Assembly (NCBI RefSeq): GCF_023156385.1
Contig: NZ_JAKZAK010000020.1
Location: forward strand, 1 to 64,000
DNA: 64,000 nucleotides
DNA from: Marinobacter xestospongiae
Lineage (GTDB): Bacteria > Pseudomonadota > Gammaproteobacteria > Pseudomonadales > Oleiphilaceae
Direction: 5' to 3'
The translations under genes and the position numbers were made by a program. Positions 10,141 to 19,866 of the stretch are shown here, one piece after another. The notes under the pieces are model-generated. The model was given only the letters and a program-made list of their open reading frames with translations. It made no database searches and was not told where the DNA came from. How positions within the stretch are numbered: position 1 is the stretch's first letter; the number at the start of each line of letters is the position of its first letter.

Positions 10141-10647
10141 TCAGTGTGGGTAGTCAGCCAGGCCCAACTCATCGTCTTCAGGCCCGGTGATCTCCAGCGC
10201 CTGTTCCACCTGCTCGCCGCTGAAGCCCCGCTGGGAAAGGAACCGGGCCTGGCGCCCCTTCTCTTTCCAGTCGTCCCGAAGGTCCGTCAGCCCAAACCGT
10301 CGCCGCCGGACAGCAATTGCCTGTTGCCGCCAGCGGTGCTCGGACACATCGTTTATACACGCCGGAGTGAAACGGATGCCTCGCTGTTGCAGTTCGCTGC
10401 GAATCCGCAATGGTCCATAGCCCAGTTCGAAGCGCTGACGAGCGTACACATCGGCGAATCGCTCGTCGCTGAGCCAGCCTTCAGCCTCGAATTCATCCAG
10501 AACCGGATCAATCACACGGCTGTCCACCCGCCGTTGTCGCAGCTTGGTGGCCAGCTCGAACCGACTGTGTTCACGCCGCGCCAGCAGGCGCAGGGCGATG
10601 GATTTTGCCAGCTGTTCCGGATCCTCCGGTTTACCCCGATTTGCCAA
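10141..10647 (-). CDS. recX: RecX-type regulatory protein
   Basis: A 168-residue RecX family protein that modulates RecA filaments in the cytoplasm. It has the expected three-helix repeats: a first repeat with SIALRLLARREHSRFEL, a second with FEAEGWLSDERFADVYARQRFELGYGPLRIRSEL, and a third, diverged repeat ending in FLSQRGFSGEQVEQAL. It stands alone here: no recA lies next to it, although recX commonly follows recA. It ends convergently with mltF, 39 bp apart. Confidence 0.92.
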   Translation of the reverse strand: MANRGKPEDPEQLAKSIALRLLARREHSRFELATKLRQRRVDSRVIDPVLDEFEAEGWLSDERFADVYARQRFELGYGPLRIRSELQQRGIRFTPACINDVSEHRWRQQAIAVRRRRFGLTDLRDDWKEKGRQARFLSQRGFSGEQVEQALEITGPEDDELGLADYPH

Positions 10648-10957
10648 TTGACTCTTCCCGCCCGCACGAACAAAGCGCTAGACTAGCGCGCGATCACTCC
10701 CCCAACCGGACTCCGGCGCAGCCGGCAGGACCGATGAGTGGTGCCGGCCACAATGGCCGGACACCGATGTCTGGGGAGCCTCTGAACCACCCCGGATCGT
10801 CCTGGACGATCAGCGCGGTTCACCAATAAGCCGCGACTTTGCAGCAATGGCCGAGGCCTTTCAAGCAGTTGCGACACAAGCGTGAACGAGGCTGGTTATC
10901 CGCGGGCAATGTGGTGTGGCGCAAGGGCTCCCGGGTTTCAACATTAAGGATACCGCT
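10648..10957. other. Divergent intergenic region recX / DUF349 gene
   Basis: About 310 bp without a gene. It contains a perfect 17-bp palindrome, GATCGTCCTGGACGATC (10795-10811), and a GCCGGCCA / TGGCCGG hairpin near 10743-10760. I see no clear LexA box before recX. One or both promoters of the flanking genes must lie here. Confidence 0.4.
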
Positions 10958-13378
10958 ATGGCCGCATTCATCCAGAAGCTGTTCAAGAGTCGCAAACAAC
11001 CGACTGCCCCGGCCCCCAAGGCCGCCGTACCAGAGGCCGAACCGCAACCGGATCGACAGGATGAACTCAGGGCCGAGCAACAACGCCAGTTATCAGCCTC
11101 TCCGTCAATTGAGCAATTGGAAACACTGGCCAGTCAGGGGGTGACAGCGGACATCCGTCGTCAGGCTGCCCAGGCCATCGACTCTCCGGACGCCCTGCAA
11201 CGCCTGCAAAAACTGGCCAAAGGGAAAGACAAAGCCGTCTTCCAGATTGCACGCCAGAAATTGCAGGACCTGCGCCAGAGCGAAGAGGCGGAAGCCAGGC
11301 TTCAGACCCGCATTCAGGCACTGATCCAGAATGCCCGGGATCAGGCCCGCAGTGATGATACCAAGCTGTTCCAGGCCCGGCTCGAAGCACTGCACCAACA
11401 ATGGCAGGAGGTTAGCCAGCAGGCCAGCCCCCAGAACAATACCGACTTCCTCAGCGCCTTCCAGGCATGCCGCGAACGTGCTGACGCCCTGAAGGCGGAA
11501 GCGGCAGAGCAGGCACGCCATATCGACCAGGCCCGCGAGCGGGCGGATACCTTGGGCCTGCTGGAGGACACCCTTTCAGGCCTCCGCCAGCCCGGCGAAT
11601 CCTCTCCCTCCGTTGCGTCACTGGATGCGCTGCAGAAAACCCAGGAGAACCGCTGGCTGGAAGCGACCCGGGAGACCAGCGTCGACAAGACCGAACAGAA
11701 GCGCTACGAATCCGCAATGCAGGCTCTCAAAGCCTACCTGGCAGCGGCCCGACGGTTGAGCCAGAAAACCGCCGACATAGAGGCCCTGACCTCCCGCGAG
11801 GATGGCGACGAGCAGAGTGCTGCCATCAAGACGCTGCTCAACGACATTGACTGGCCGACTGGTTTCCCTCGCCCGGAACCTATTGAGACCCTGGTGGCTC
11901 AGCTTCGGGCCCGCCAGCCAGCCCCGGCCCCGGTGCAGCCCGCCGATGACCAGAAAGCCCTGGTCAAGGAGCTGAAGGCCACTCTGGATACCCTGGAGCA
12001 GGCCCTGGAAGCGGACCGCCTGAAGGACTCCCGCCAACTGTTCAAGAAAGCCCAGCAACAACACAAAGCGCTGTCTCAGCACAATGGCAGGACACTCAAC
12101 GCCCGCCTGCAGGTGCTTGGCGGTCGCCTGCGGGAACTCAATGACTGGCAGGGATTTGCAACCCAGCCCAAGCAGGAAGCACTCTGCGAGCAAATGGAAT
12201 ACCTGGCGGAACAGCCCATTGAGCCTGAAGCCAAGGCCGAACGCATCCGCGAACTGCAACACGAATGGCGCAACCTCGGCGGTTCGTCAGATCGCAACCT
12301 GTGGACCCGGTTCAAGCAGGCTTCTGATCGTGCCTATGAGCCGTGCAAGGCCTATTTCGCGGCCAAGTCCGGCCTGAAACAGAACAACCTGCAGAAACGG
12401 GAAGCCATTTGCGACGAGCTGCAGGTATTCGTCGACAACGCCGACTGGCAGAGCGTCGACTGGAAAGCCGTCGACCAGATCCTGCGGACCGCCCGCAACG
12501 AATGGAAAGCCGCCTGGCCGGTGGAGTTCCGCGACAACCGGTCGGTGCAAAAACGTTTCGACGACCTGATCCAGCGTATTGAAGCGCCACTGAACGAAGA
12601 ACGTGGCCGTAACGAAGCCCTGAAGCAGGACATCGTTGACCGCGCCCAGGCACTGATCAGTCACGAGCCCCTGCGGGATGCCATGGATCAGGCCAAGGCC
12701 CTGCAAACCGAGTGGAGTGACATTGGCGTTACCCGTCACCGCGAGGACCGCAAGCTCTGGCGCGCCTTCCGCCAGGCCTGTGACGACATTTTTGCCCGTC
12801 GCGAAGCTCAGCGCAATCAACAGGAACAACAGTCCCGGGAAGCGGAAGACCAGTTGGAAACCCTGCTGACAGAGACCGCTGCCCTCGATGGCCTGGCGCC
12901 CGAATCTGCGCTGGTGGACGCCCGCAACCGTCTGCAAACCCTGCAGCAGTCGCCACTGTCGAAGGCCATGGCTGAACGCGCCCGTTCGGAACGGGATCGG
13001 CTCACGGTGCTGCTGGAGTCCGCCAAATTCAGGGCTCGTGTGGAGCAATGGATGGATCTCGTCAGCGGCGACGGCGAACCGGAGCAGCAGAAGAAAGACT
13101 GGCAGAAACGCAGTACGGAGCTGCAAGCACTGTCGGCCCAGGACATCGTGATCCGCGCCGAAATCCTCACCGAGACGCCGTCACCGGACAGCGATCAGGC
13201 CCAGCGCATGGAGATCCAGGTACAGCGCCTGTCCGAAGGACTCGGCGGTGGTTCCAACTCCGGCAGCACCAGCGACCAGCTGGAATCTCTGGTCGCCGCC
13301 TGGTGCCTGACCCAGGCCTCGGAACAGCGAACGCCTGAGCTGCAACAGCGCCTGTTGCAGGCACTGAAGAACCTCTAA
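10958..13378 (+). CDS. DUF349 repeat protein, long coiled-coil
   Basis: An 806-residue, strongly charged helical protein carrying several DUF349 modules. Clear copies lie around EWRNLGGSSDRNLWTRFKQ (near residue 450), EWKAAWPVEFRD and QKRFDDLIQRIEAPL (near residue 525), and TEWSDIGVTRHREDRKLWRAFRQ (near residue 600); weaker ones lie before. The rest is rich in Q, E, A and R and should form coiled coil. No signal peptide is visible, so it is probably cytoplasmic. The start is chosen at MAAFIQKLF because AAGGA precedes it by seven bases. Family members are common in gammaproteobacteria; the role is not known to me. Confidence 0.85.
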   Translation: MAAFIQKLFKSRKQPTAPAPKAAVPEAEPQPDRQDELRAEQQRQLSASPSIEQLETLASQGVTADIRRQAAQAIDSPDALQRLQKLAKGKDKAVFQIARQKLQDLRQSEEAEARLQTRIQALIQNARDQARSDDTKLFQARLEALHQQWQEVSQQASPQNNTDFLSAFQACRERADALKAEAAEQARHIDQARERADTLGLLEDTLSGLRQPGESSPSVASLDALQKTQENRWLEATRETSVDKTEQKRYESAMQALKAYLAAARRLSQKTADIEALTSREDGDEQSAAIKTLLNDIDWPTGFPRPEPIETLVAQLRARQPAPAPVQPADDQKALVKELKATLDTLEQALEADRLKDSRQLFKKAQQQHKALSQHNGRTLNARLQVLGGRLRELNDWQGFATQPKQEALCEQMEYLAEQPIEPEAKAERIRELQHEWRNLGGSSDRNLWTRFKQASDRAYEPCKAYFAAKSGLKQNNLQKREAICDELQVFVDNADWQSVDWKAVDQILRTARNEWKAAWPVEFRDNRSVQKRFDDLIQRIEAPLNEERGRNEALKQDIVDRAQALISHEPLRDAMDQAKALQTEWSDIGVTRHREDRKLWRAFRQACDDIFARREAQRNQQEQQSREAEDQLETLLTETAALDGLAPESALVDARNRLQTLQQSPLSKAMAERARSERDRLTVLLESAKFRARVEQWMDLVSGDGEPEQQKKDWQKRSTELQALSAQDIVIRAEILTETPSPDSDQAQRMEIQVQRLSEGLGGGSNSGSTSDQLESLVAAWCLTQASEQRTPELQQRLLQALKNL

Positions 13379-13383
13379 CGCCC

Positions 13384-13662
13384 CTACTCGTCCGTGCCCG
13401 GCTCCCGCTGGTTGGTACGAACGAACGCGTAGGCCCGGTCAACCTCGGACCGGGCCCGCTCCTTCATTTCCTCCAGCTCCTGGTCGGACAGGTAAAACCT
13501 CATGTCAATGGTGTGACGGTAGTAACGCGGCGGCAGCTGGTTAAGCGCAACACACATGACATCGGCCAGAAACGCCGGATCATCCTCCGGCTGTCGCGCC
13601 GCCTCCAGCGCATCGGCGACCAGGCGCTCGTTAAAGTTATCTATCGCATCAAGTAACGACAT
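13384..13662 (-). CDS. ComFB-like late competence domain protein
   Basis: A 92-residue protein with the ComFB-type core: the DVMCVALNQLPPRYYRH segment (about residues 35-51) followed by DMRFYLSDQELEEM. The family is named after the Bacillus competence locus, and relatives occur widely without a firm function. Here nothing nearby suggests competence. The start MSLLDAIDNF is preceded by GGGAGGAG; an in-frame start seven codons upstream is less likely. It ends convergently with the DUF349 gene, 5 bp apart. Confidence 0.82.
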   Translation of the reverse strand: MSLLDAIDNFNERLVADALEAARQPEDDPAFLADVMCVALNQLPPRYYRHTIDMRFYLSDQELEEMKERARSEVDRAYAFVRTNQREPGTDE

Positions 13663-13758
13663 CGGCTCGCTCCTCCCGACCACACCATTGGTTAACCTTC
13701 TCAGCTGGCCAACCTACCGGAATCGCGCATCTCGCACCGGAATGTCAACGCAGCCTCC

Positions 13759-13877
13759 CTAACCATAGCCTCCAGACCCCACCGCAACCAGTGCGGACTG
13801 CCCGACCTGAGCGCTTTCGCTAATTGGATTGGCAGAGCCTGTCATTACACAGCCAAGGAACGAACCGCTATGGTTAG
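13759..13877. promoter_or_regulatory. Two opposed 11-mers upstream of fadA
   Basis: CTAACCATAGC (13759-13769) recurs as its exact reverse complement (13867-13877), 108 bp apart, the second copy ending 33 bp before the thiolase ATG. The pairing and position suggest paired operator sites or a cis structure for the beta-oxidation operon. It does not resemble a FadR or PsrA site that I know. Confidence 0.3.
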
Positions 13878-13909
13878 CGACCAAGACTAACAACACCAGA
13901 GGAAACAAC

Positions 13910-15118
13910 ATGAGCACCGAGGCCTACATCTTCGATGCAGTGCGCACGCCCCGAGGCCGTGGCAAGAAAGACGGCGCCCTCCACAGCGTCAAGCCCATCA
14001 CCCTGATGACCACCGTCCTCAACGCGTTGCAGCAGAGAAACAGCCTGGACACCGCTCAGGTTGATGACATCGTCCTGGGCTGTGTCACCGCTGTGGGTGA
14101 CCAGGGTGCCGATATCGCCAAGACCGCCGCACTGGCCGCCGACTGGGACGAGGCGGTTGCCGGCGTCACCCTCAACCGTTTCTGCGCCTCTGGACTGGAA
14201 GCCGTAAACCTGGCGGCGATGAAGGTCCGCTCCGGCTGGGAAGACCTCGTGGTTGCAGGCGGCGTGGAAGCCATGTCCCGGGTGCCGATGGGCTCCGACG
14301 GCGGAGCCTGGGCAATGGACCCGGCCACCAATCTGCACACCGGCTTCATGCCCCAGGGCATTGGCGCCGACCTGATCGCCACCATCGAAGGCTTCAGTCG
14401 CGAGGATGTCGACCAGTTTGCCGTGCGCTCCCAGCAGAAAGCCGCAAACGCCTGGGAAAAGGGTTATTTCAGCCGCTCCATCGTGCCGGTAACGGACCAG
14501 AATGGCGTCACTATCCTGGATCGCGACGAACACGTCCGTGGCAACACCACGACGGAGTCCCTCGGCCAGCTCAAACCGTCATTCCAGATGATGGGAGAGA
14601 TGGGCTTCGATGGTGTCGCGCGGGAAAAATACCACTACGTTGAGCAGATCAACCACGTCCACCACGCCGGTAATTCCTCCGGTATTGTTGATGGCGCCAC
14701 AGCCATGCTGATTGGCAGCGAGGCCAAGGGCAAGGAGCTTGGTCTCAAACCCCGCGCCCGGATCGTCGCCACCGCGGTCACCAGCACCGACCCCACCATC
14801 ATGCTCACCGGTCCGGCCCCCGCCGCCCGCAAGGCGCTGGCAAAAGCCGGCATGACCGCTGACCAGATTGACCTGTTCGAGGTCAACGAAGCCTTCGCAT
14901 CGGTGGTCATGCGGTTCCAGCGGGAACTGTCCGTGCCCGATGACAAAGTCAACGTCAACGGCGGCTCCATTGCCATGGGCCATCCCCTGGGCGCCACCGG
15001 CGCTATCATTCTCGGCACCCTGCTCGATGAGCTCGAGCGACGCGATCAGCGTTTCGGCCTGGCCACCCTGTGCGTGGGCGGCGGCATGGGTATTGCCACC
15101 ATCATCGAACGCTGCTGA
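13910..15118 (+). CDS. Acetyl-CoA C-acyltransferase (beta-ketothiolase), FadA/FadI-like
   Basis: A 402-residue thiolase that cleaves 3-ketoacyl-CoA with CoA to acetyl-CoA in fatty-acid beta-oxidation. The nucleophile Cys92 is in [12 protein letters not shown], the catalytic His in [15 protein letters not shown] and the second Cys in CVGGGMGIA near the C-terminus. The start [10 protein letters not shown] has AGAGGAAA upstream, which removes a 27-residue extension. It is followed after 32 bp by the multifunctional hydratase/dehydrogenase, so the two form the usual trifunctional operon. The order thiolase-first, and the sequence type, are closer to FadIJ-like systems than to E. coli fadBA; I therefore give no firm symbol. 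Confidence 0.95.
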   Translation: MSTEAYIFDAVRTPRGRGKKDGALHSVKPITLMTTVLNALQQRNSLDTAQVDDIVLGCVTAVGDQGADIAKTAALAADWDEAVAGVTLNRFCASGLEAVNLAAMKVRSGWEDLVVAGGVEAMSRVPMGSDGGAWAMDPATNLHTGFMPQGIGADLIATIEGFSREDVDQFAVRSQQKAANAWEKGYFSRSIVPVTDQNGVTILDRDEHVRGNTTTESLGQLKPSFQMMGEMGFDGVAREKYHYVEQINHVHHAGNSSGIVDGATAMLIGSEAKGKELGLKPRARIVATAVTSTDPTIMLTGPAPAARKALAKAGMTADQIDLFEVNEAFASVVMRFQRELSVPDDKVNVNGGSIAMGHPLGATGAIILGTLLDELERRDQRFGLATLCVGGGMGIATIIERC

Positions 15119-15150
15119 GCCGACGACCGAACCTGACAGGAGAACCGATT

Positions 15151-17301
15151 ATGAGCGCTATTCGCTACGACTTGGGTGCTGACCAGATCCTCACCCTGAC
15201 CATCGACATGCCGGGCCAGTCCGCCAATACCATGAACGCGGAGTTCCGCACCGCCCTGACCGAGACCGTAGAGCGTGTCCGCGCTGATCTCGAGGGTATT
15301 CGCGGCATTGTCATCGCCTCCGCCAAAAAGACCTTCTTCGCCGGCGGCGACCTCAACGAACTGCACCAGGTAACCCGCGACCAGGCCCGGGAATTCGAGT
15401 CCATGGTGGACGGACTGAAGGGCTCCATGCGGGCACTGGAAACCTGCGGCAAACCAGTGGTCGCCGCCATCAACGGTACTGCCCTGGGCGGCGGACTGGA
15501 AATCGCCCTGGCCTGTCACCACCGGGTCGTGCTGGACGATGACCGCATCCAGCTGGGTCTGCCGGAAGTTACCCTGGGCCTGCTCCCGGGCGGTGGCGGC
15601 ACCCAGCGCCTGCCGCGAATGATCGGTCTGGAAGCGGCTTTCCCGTACCTGATGGAAGGCAAGAAAGTGGCTCCCAAAGCGGCCCTGAAAGCGGGCATCG
15701 TCGATGACCTGGCCACCTCCGCCGATGAGCTGATCAGCAAGGCGCGGGCCTTTATCGATGCCAATCCCAGCTGCCAGCAGCCCTGGGACAAGAAAGGCTT
15801 CAAGCTGCCCGGCGGCGCCCCCCATCATCCGGCCATGGCCCAGAAACTGGCCATCGCACCGGCCATGCTGAAACAGAAAACCAAAGGCTGTTACCCGGCA
15901 CCGGAACGTATCCTGTCGGCCGCGGTAGAAGGTTGCCAGGTTGACTTCGACAATGGCAGCCGAATTGAAACCCGCTACTTCGCCGAACTGGTGATCGGCC
16001 AGGTTGCCAAGAACATGACCGGCACCTTCTGGTTCCAGCTCAACGCCATCAAGGCCGGAGGCAGCCGCCCCCAGGGCATCGACCAGGCCCGCTTCAGCAA
16101 GGTGGGCATTCTGGGTGCCGGTATGATGGGCGCAGGCATTGCTTACTCCACCGCCACCCGCGGCATCGACGTGGTGCTGAAGGACATCTCCGCGGAGAAC
16201 GCCGAGAAAGGCAAAAGCTACTCTGAACAGTTGCTGGCCAAGAAAGTCAGCCGCAAGCGGATGACCGAAGACCAGAAAGCGGAGGTACTGGCGCGAATCA
16301 CTGCGACAGCCGCAGCCGACGATCTGGCCGGCTGTGACCTGATCATCGAAGCCGTGTTCGAGGACAGCGACCTGAAAGCCAAGGTTACCCAGGAAGCTGA
16401 GCCTCGACTCACCGACAACGGCATCTTTGCTTCCAACACCTCCACCATCCCCATCACCCAGTTGGCAGAGGCCTCCGGCAAGCCGGAGAACTTCATTGGC
16501 CTGCACTTTTTCTCACCGGTGGACAAGATGCAACTGGTTGAGATCATCGTGGGCGAAAAGACCTCCGACGACACCCTCGCCCGGGCCTTCGACTATGTGC
16601 TGCAGATCGGCAAGATCCCGATCGTGGTGAACGACAGCCGTGGTTTCTTCACCTCGCGGGTGTTCGGCACCTTCGTCAACGAGGGCATCGCCATGCTGGC
16701 GGAAGGCGTTCACCCGTCCAGCATCGAGAATGCCGGTGTGCTGGCAGGCATGCCGGTCGGGCCCCTGGCGATTTCCGACGAGGTCAGCCTGACGCTGATG
16801 CAGCACATTCGTGCCCAAAGCCGCAAAGACACCGAGGCCGCCGGAGGCACCTGGGTTCCCCACCCCGCGGAAGCCGTGATCGACCAGATGGTCGAGAACC
16901 AGGGCCGCAAGGGCAAGGCCGCCGGTGCCGGCTTCTACGAGTACCCGGAGAAAGGCAAGAAGTTCCTCTGGCCGGAACTGGAAAATCTGTTCGTCGACCA
17001 GGAAAAGGCTCCTCAGGTCCAGCTCCAGGACCTGAAAGACCGCATCCTCTTCATCCAGGCCATTGAAACCGTTCGCTGCCTGGAGGAGGACGTGCTGCGC
17101 TCGATCGAGGACGCCAACATCGGCAGCATCTTCGGCATTGGCTACGCCCCCTGGACCGGCGGTGCCATTCAGTTTATTAACCAGTACGGCCTGCGTGATT
17201 TCGTCAACCGGGCCCGCGAACTGGCCGACCAGTACGGCGACCGCTTCAGCCCTCCGGCGCTGCTGGTGGAGAAAGCCGAGTCCAACACCCCCTTCAAGTA
17301 A
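15151..17301 (+). CDS. Multifunctional enoyl-CoA hydratase / 3-hydroxyacyl-CoA dehydrogenase (FadB/FadJ-like)
   Basis: A 716-residue bifunctional beta-oxidation enzyme. The N-terminal crotonase domain shows the oxyanion-hole loop in KKTFFAGGDLNEL and GTALGGGLEIAL (about residues 112-123) and the catalytic Glu in LPEVTLGLLPGGGGTQR. The dehydrogenase begins with the NAD-binding GILGAGMMGAGIA (about residue 320) and has the catalytic His in IGLHFFSPVDKM. GACAGGAGA precedes the ATG. It forms an operon with the upstream thiolase and channels acyl-CoA from alkane or lipid degradation to acetyl-CoA. Confidence 0.96.
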   Translation: MSAIRYDLGADQILTLTIDMPGQSANTMNAEFRTALTETVERVRADLEGIRGIVIASAKKTFFAGGDLNELHQVTRDQAREFESMVDGLKGSMRALETCGKPVVAAINGTALGGGLEIALACHHRVVLDDDRIQLGLPEVTLGLLPGGGGTQRLPRMIGLEAAFPYLMEGKKVAPKAALKAGIVDDLATSADELISKARAFIDANPSCQQPWDKKGFKLPGGAPHHPAMAQKLAIAPAMLKQKTKGCYPAPERILSAAVEGCQVDFDNGSRIETRYFAELVIGQVAKNMTGTFWFQLNAIKAGGSRPQGIDQARFSKVGILGAGMMGAGIAYSTATRGIDVVLKDISAENAEKGKSYSEQLLAKKVSRKRMTEDQKAEVLARITATAAADDLAGCDLIIEAVFEDSDLKAKVTQEAEPRLTDNGIFASNTSTIPITQLAEASGKPENFIGLHFFSPVDKMQLVEIIVGEKTSDDTLARAFDYVLQIGKIPIVVNDSRGFFTSRVFGTFVNEGIAMLAEGVHPSSIENAGVLAGMPVGPLAISDEVSLTLMQHIRAQSRKDTEAAGGTWVPHPAEAVIDQMVENQGRKGKAAGAGFYEYPEKGKKFLWPELENLFVDQEKAPQVQLQDLKDRILFIQAIETVRCLEEDVLRSIEDANIGSIFGIGYAPWTGGAIQFINQYGLRDFVNRARELADQYGDRFSPPALLVEKAESNTPFK

Positions 17302-17668
17302 TCTGATCCCTGCCAGCTTCCCGACCGGGGAGCTGGCCCCTTCCCTCCCCAATTTGCAACCCCTTGTTTTCACGAGATCTCTCTGTATGCTCGGGGGCGG
17401 CGACAACCGTCACCATTGATGTACAGATTGTCACCTGACAGCCGTTGTCGACTATGGCAACCGGGTAGGCGCTTGCCTACAATGAATGAAGGGTCTTTGA
17501 ATATCCCCAACCGTCTGTGCCTGGTGCCAGCGGACATCCCGGGGGTATCCAAAGGCGTCTTCAAAGATTGTCGCTCGGGGTCGTGGCGTGGCATCTGAAA
17601 CAGTCTCAGGAGCGTAACGGTCAAGGAAGCTCCCCGGCGGGGTCCACCCCCAGAATCAGGTAATTACA
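17302..17668. other. Intergenic region fad operon / prc
   Basis: About 367 bp without a gene. Just after the fad stop a GC-rich hairpin (17312-17322 with 17327-17337, one G-U pair) may act as terminator although no T run follows. GTAGGC / GCCTAC with a 4-nt loop lies at 17465-17480, overlapping a -10-like TACAAT (17478-17483), and could be part of the prc promoter. Short open frames here are not convincing. Confidence 0.35.
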
Positions 17669-19846
17669 ATGATGAAGATTACGGAACGTAGCAAAGCCCG
17701 TCGCGGATACACCCGGTCAGGAGGACTGGGCAAACTGGGACGGGGCGTGGCAATTGCACTGATGACCGGCATCGCCCCGCTGGCGTTGCATGCCAGCATT
17801 GATCGCGAAGCCAGTTATGAGCCCGTCTCACCGACGGTGGATCAGGCCCGCGCCAACATTCTGATCGCCCGCCAGCTACAGTTCACCCACTTCCGTGATC
17901 TGTCCATCGACGACAGCCTGTCGAGTGAGGTCTTCGACGCCTACCTCGACTATCTGGATGGTCAGCGGGTCTATCTGACTCAGCAAGACCTGGAGCGCTT
18001 TGAACCCCTTCGTTTTGGTCTGGGTGCAGCCCTCAAGACCGGTCGCCTGCAACCGGGTTTCGATATCTACAACACCGTGCAGCAACGTGTGATCGAGCGG
18101 CTGGAGTTCGCACTCGAGCTGGTGAATCAAGGCATTGACCAGCTCGACTTCGACCGAGACGAATCGCTGCTGCTGGACCGCTCCGAGGCCAACTGGGTCG
18201 CCAATCAGCAAGAGCTCGACGAACTATGGCGCAAGCGTATCAAGAACGCCGTGCTGGCACAGCGCCTTTCCGACAAGAGTGATGAAGACATCGAGAAGAG
18301 TCTCAAGCGTCGCTACGAGAGCCAACTCAATCGCTCGCGTCAGGCCCGCAGTGAAGACGCCTTTCAGGCCTACATGAACGCCTTCGCCGGCATGTGGGAC
18401 CCGCACACCTCCTACTTCTCGCCACGCACCTCGGAGAACTTCAACATCAACATGAGCCTTTCCCTTGAGGGCATCGGCGCCGTGTTGCAGGGCGACAACG
18501 AATACACCAAGGTGGTTCGCCTGGTCCCCGGTGGACCGGCCTCCAAGCAGGGCCAGTTGCAGCCGGCAGATCGCATTGTCTCGGTGACCCAGGAAGACGA
18601 AGACACCCCGGTCAACGTCATCGGCTGGCGCCTGGACGAGGTGGTGGACCTGATCCGTGGCCCGCGCAATTCCGTGGTCACCCTGGAAGTCATCCCCGCC
18701 AGCGCCTCCGATGACAGCATGACCCGCACCATTGCCATCAAGCGTGACCAGGTCAAGCTGGAGGAGCAAAGCGCCAGCAGCGAGGTGATTCAGCTCCAGC
18801 GCGACGGCAGCAACTACCGTATCGGTGTGATCACCATTCCCACCTTTTACGCCGATTTCCGGGCCATGCAGAAAGGCGACCCCAACTACAAGAGCACCAC
18901 CCGCGATGTCCGTCAGCTGATCGATGAGCTTGAAGACGACGGGATCGATGGATTGGTGGTGGACCTGCGCAACAACGGCGGCGGCGCCCTGCACGAGGCC
19001 AACGACCTGGTGGGCCTGTTCATTGATGAGGGTCCGACGGTACAGATCCGCAACGCCAATAACGACGTGCAGGTGCTGACCGACCAGGACCCGACCGTGT
19101 CCTATGACGGCCCCATGGTGGTTATGGTCAATCGCATGAGCGCATCCGCCTCGGAGATTTTCGCCGGCGCCATCCAGGACTACGGCCGCGGCCTGGTGGT
19201 GGGCTCCCAGACCTTTGGCAAGGGCACCGTTCAGGCGGTACGACCGCTCAACCACGGCCAGCTCAAGATCACCCAGTCGAAGTTTTACCGGGTTTCGGGG
19301 GGCTCCACCCAGCACAAGGGCGTGGTGCCGGACATTGAGATTCCGTCCCGCGTCGACTTCTCCCGCATCGGTGAGGACGCCCTTGATCACGCCCTGCCCT
19401 GGGACCAGATCGAGGCGGTGCCCCATACCCGCTACTTCGATTTCAGCGGCATCATCGACCAGCTTCGCAAGAATCACGACGAGCGTTTTGCCACCGATCC
19501 GGAGTTTCAACTGCTGCAGCAGGAGATCGACTTCCTCACCGAGCAGCGCGCCCAGGACTACGTCAGCCTGAATGCCGACGTGCGCGCGGTTGAATTGCAG
19601 CAGATCGAGGATACCCGCCTGCGCATCGCCAATGCCCGCCGGGAGATTCAGGGCGAAAGCACGTTCGAGACGCTGGAGGAGCTGGAAGACTGGCAAACCG
19701 CCCAGGCTGCCGATCCGGACGGCCAGGAAGACGAGCTCGACTTCATCCTCCGCGAAGGGGGCCACATCATGGCCGACATGCTGGAACTGGATCGCCGACT
19801 GGCTTCCATTGGCGCCATGGAAACCATTGCCGCCCAGGCCAACTGA
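17669..19846 (+). CDS. prc: Tail-specific (carboxy-terminal processing) protease
   Basis: A 725-residue periplasmic S41 serine protease that degrades proteins with exposed hydrophobic C-termini. A basic N-terminus and hydrophobic stretch (LGRGVAIALMTGIAPLALHA) form a signal peptide. The Prc N-terminal helical domain is followed by a PDZ domain (about residues 255-345, around GIGAVLQGDNEYTKVVRLVPG) and the protease core with the Ser in NRMSASASEIFAG (about residue 492) and the Lys in QTFGKGTVQ (about residue 517). The long C-terminal tail is standard for E. coli-type Prc. A small HTH protein follows 20 bp later. Confidence 0.95.
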   Translation: MMKITERSKARRGYTRSGGLGKLGRGVAIALMTGIAPLALHASIDREASYEPVSPTVDQARANILIARQLQFTHFRDLSIDDSLSSEVFDAYLDYLDGQRVYLTQQDLERFEPLRFGLGAALKTGRLQPGFDIYNTVQQRVIERLEFALELVNQGIDQLDFDRDESLLLDRSEANWVANQQELDELWRKRIKNAVLAQRLSDKSDEDIEKSLKRRYESQLNRSRQARSEDAFQAYMNAFAGMWDPHTSYFSPRTSENFNINMSLSLEGIGAVLQGDNEYTKVVRLVPGGPASKQGQLQPADRIVSVTQEDEDTPVNVIGWRLDEVVDLIRGPRNSVVTLEVIPASASDDSMTRTIAIKRDQVKLEEQSASSEVIQLQRDGSNYRIGVITIPTFYADFRAMQKGDPNYKSTTRDVRQLIDELEDDGIDGLVVDLRNNGGGALHEANDLVGLFIDEGPTVQIRNANNDVQVLTDQDPTVSYDGPMVVMVNRMSASASEIFAGAIQDYGRGLVVGSQTFGKGTVQAVRPLNHGQLKITQSKFYRVSGGSTQHKGVVPDIEIPSRVDFSRIGEDALDHALPWDQIEAVPHTRYFDFSGIIDQLRKNHDERFATDPEFQLLQQEIDFLTEQRAQDYVSLNADVRAVELQQIEDTRLRIANARREIQGESTFETLEELEDWQTAQAADPDGQEDELDFILREGGHIMADMLELDRRLASIGAMETIAAQAN

Positions 19847-19866
19847 CCGGCGCGGGGAACCGACTC

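Noticed and set aside
15046..16506. A 486-codon open frame antisense to the multifunctional beta-oxidation gene
   Set aside because: A shadow frame of a clear FadB/FadJ-type coding region.
17455..17474. Sigma-54 promoter (TGGC ... TTGC) before prc
   Set aside because: The spacing between the two elements is far too long for a -24/-12 promoter.
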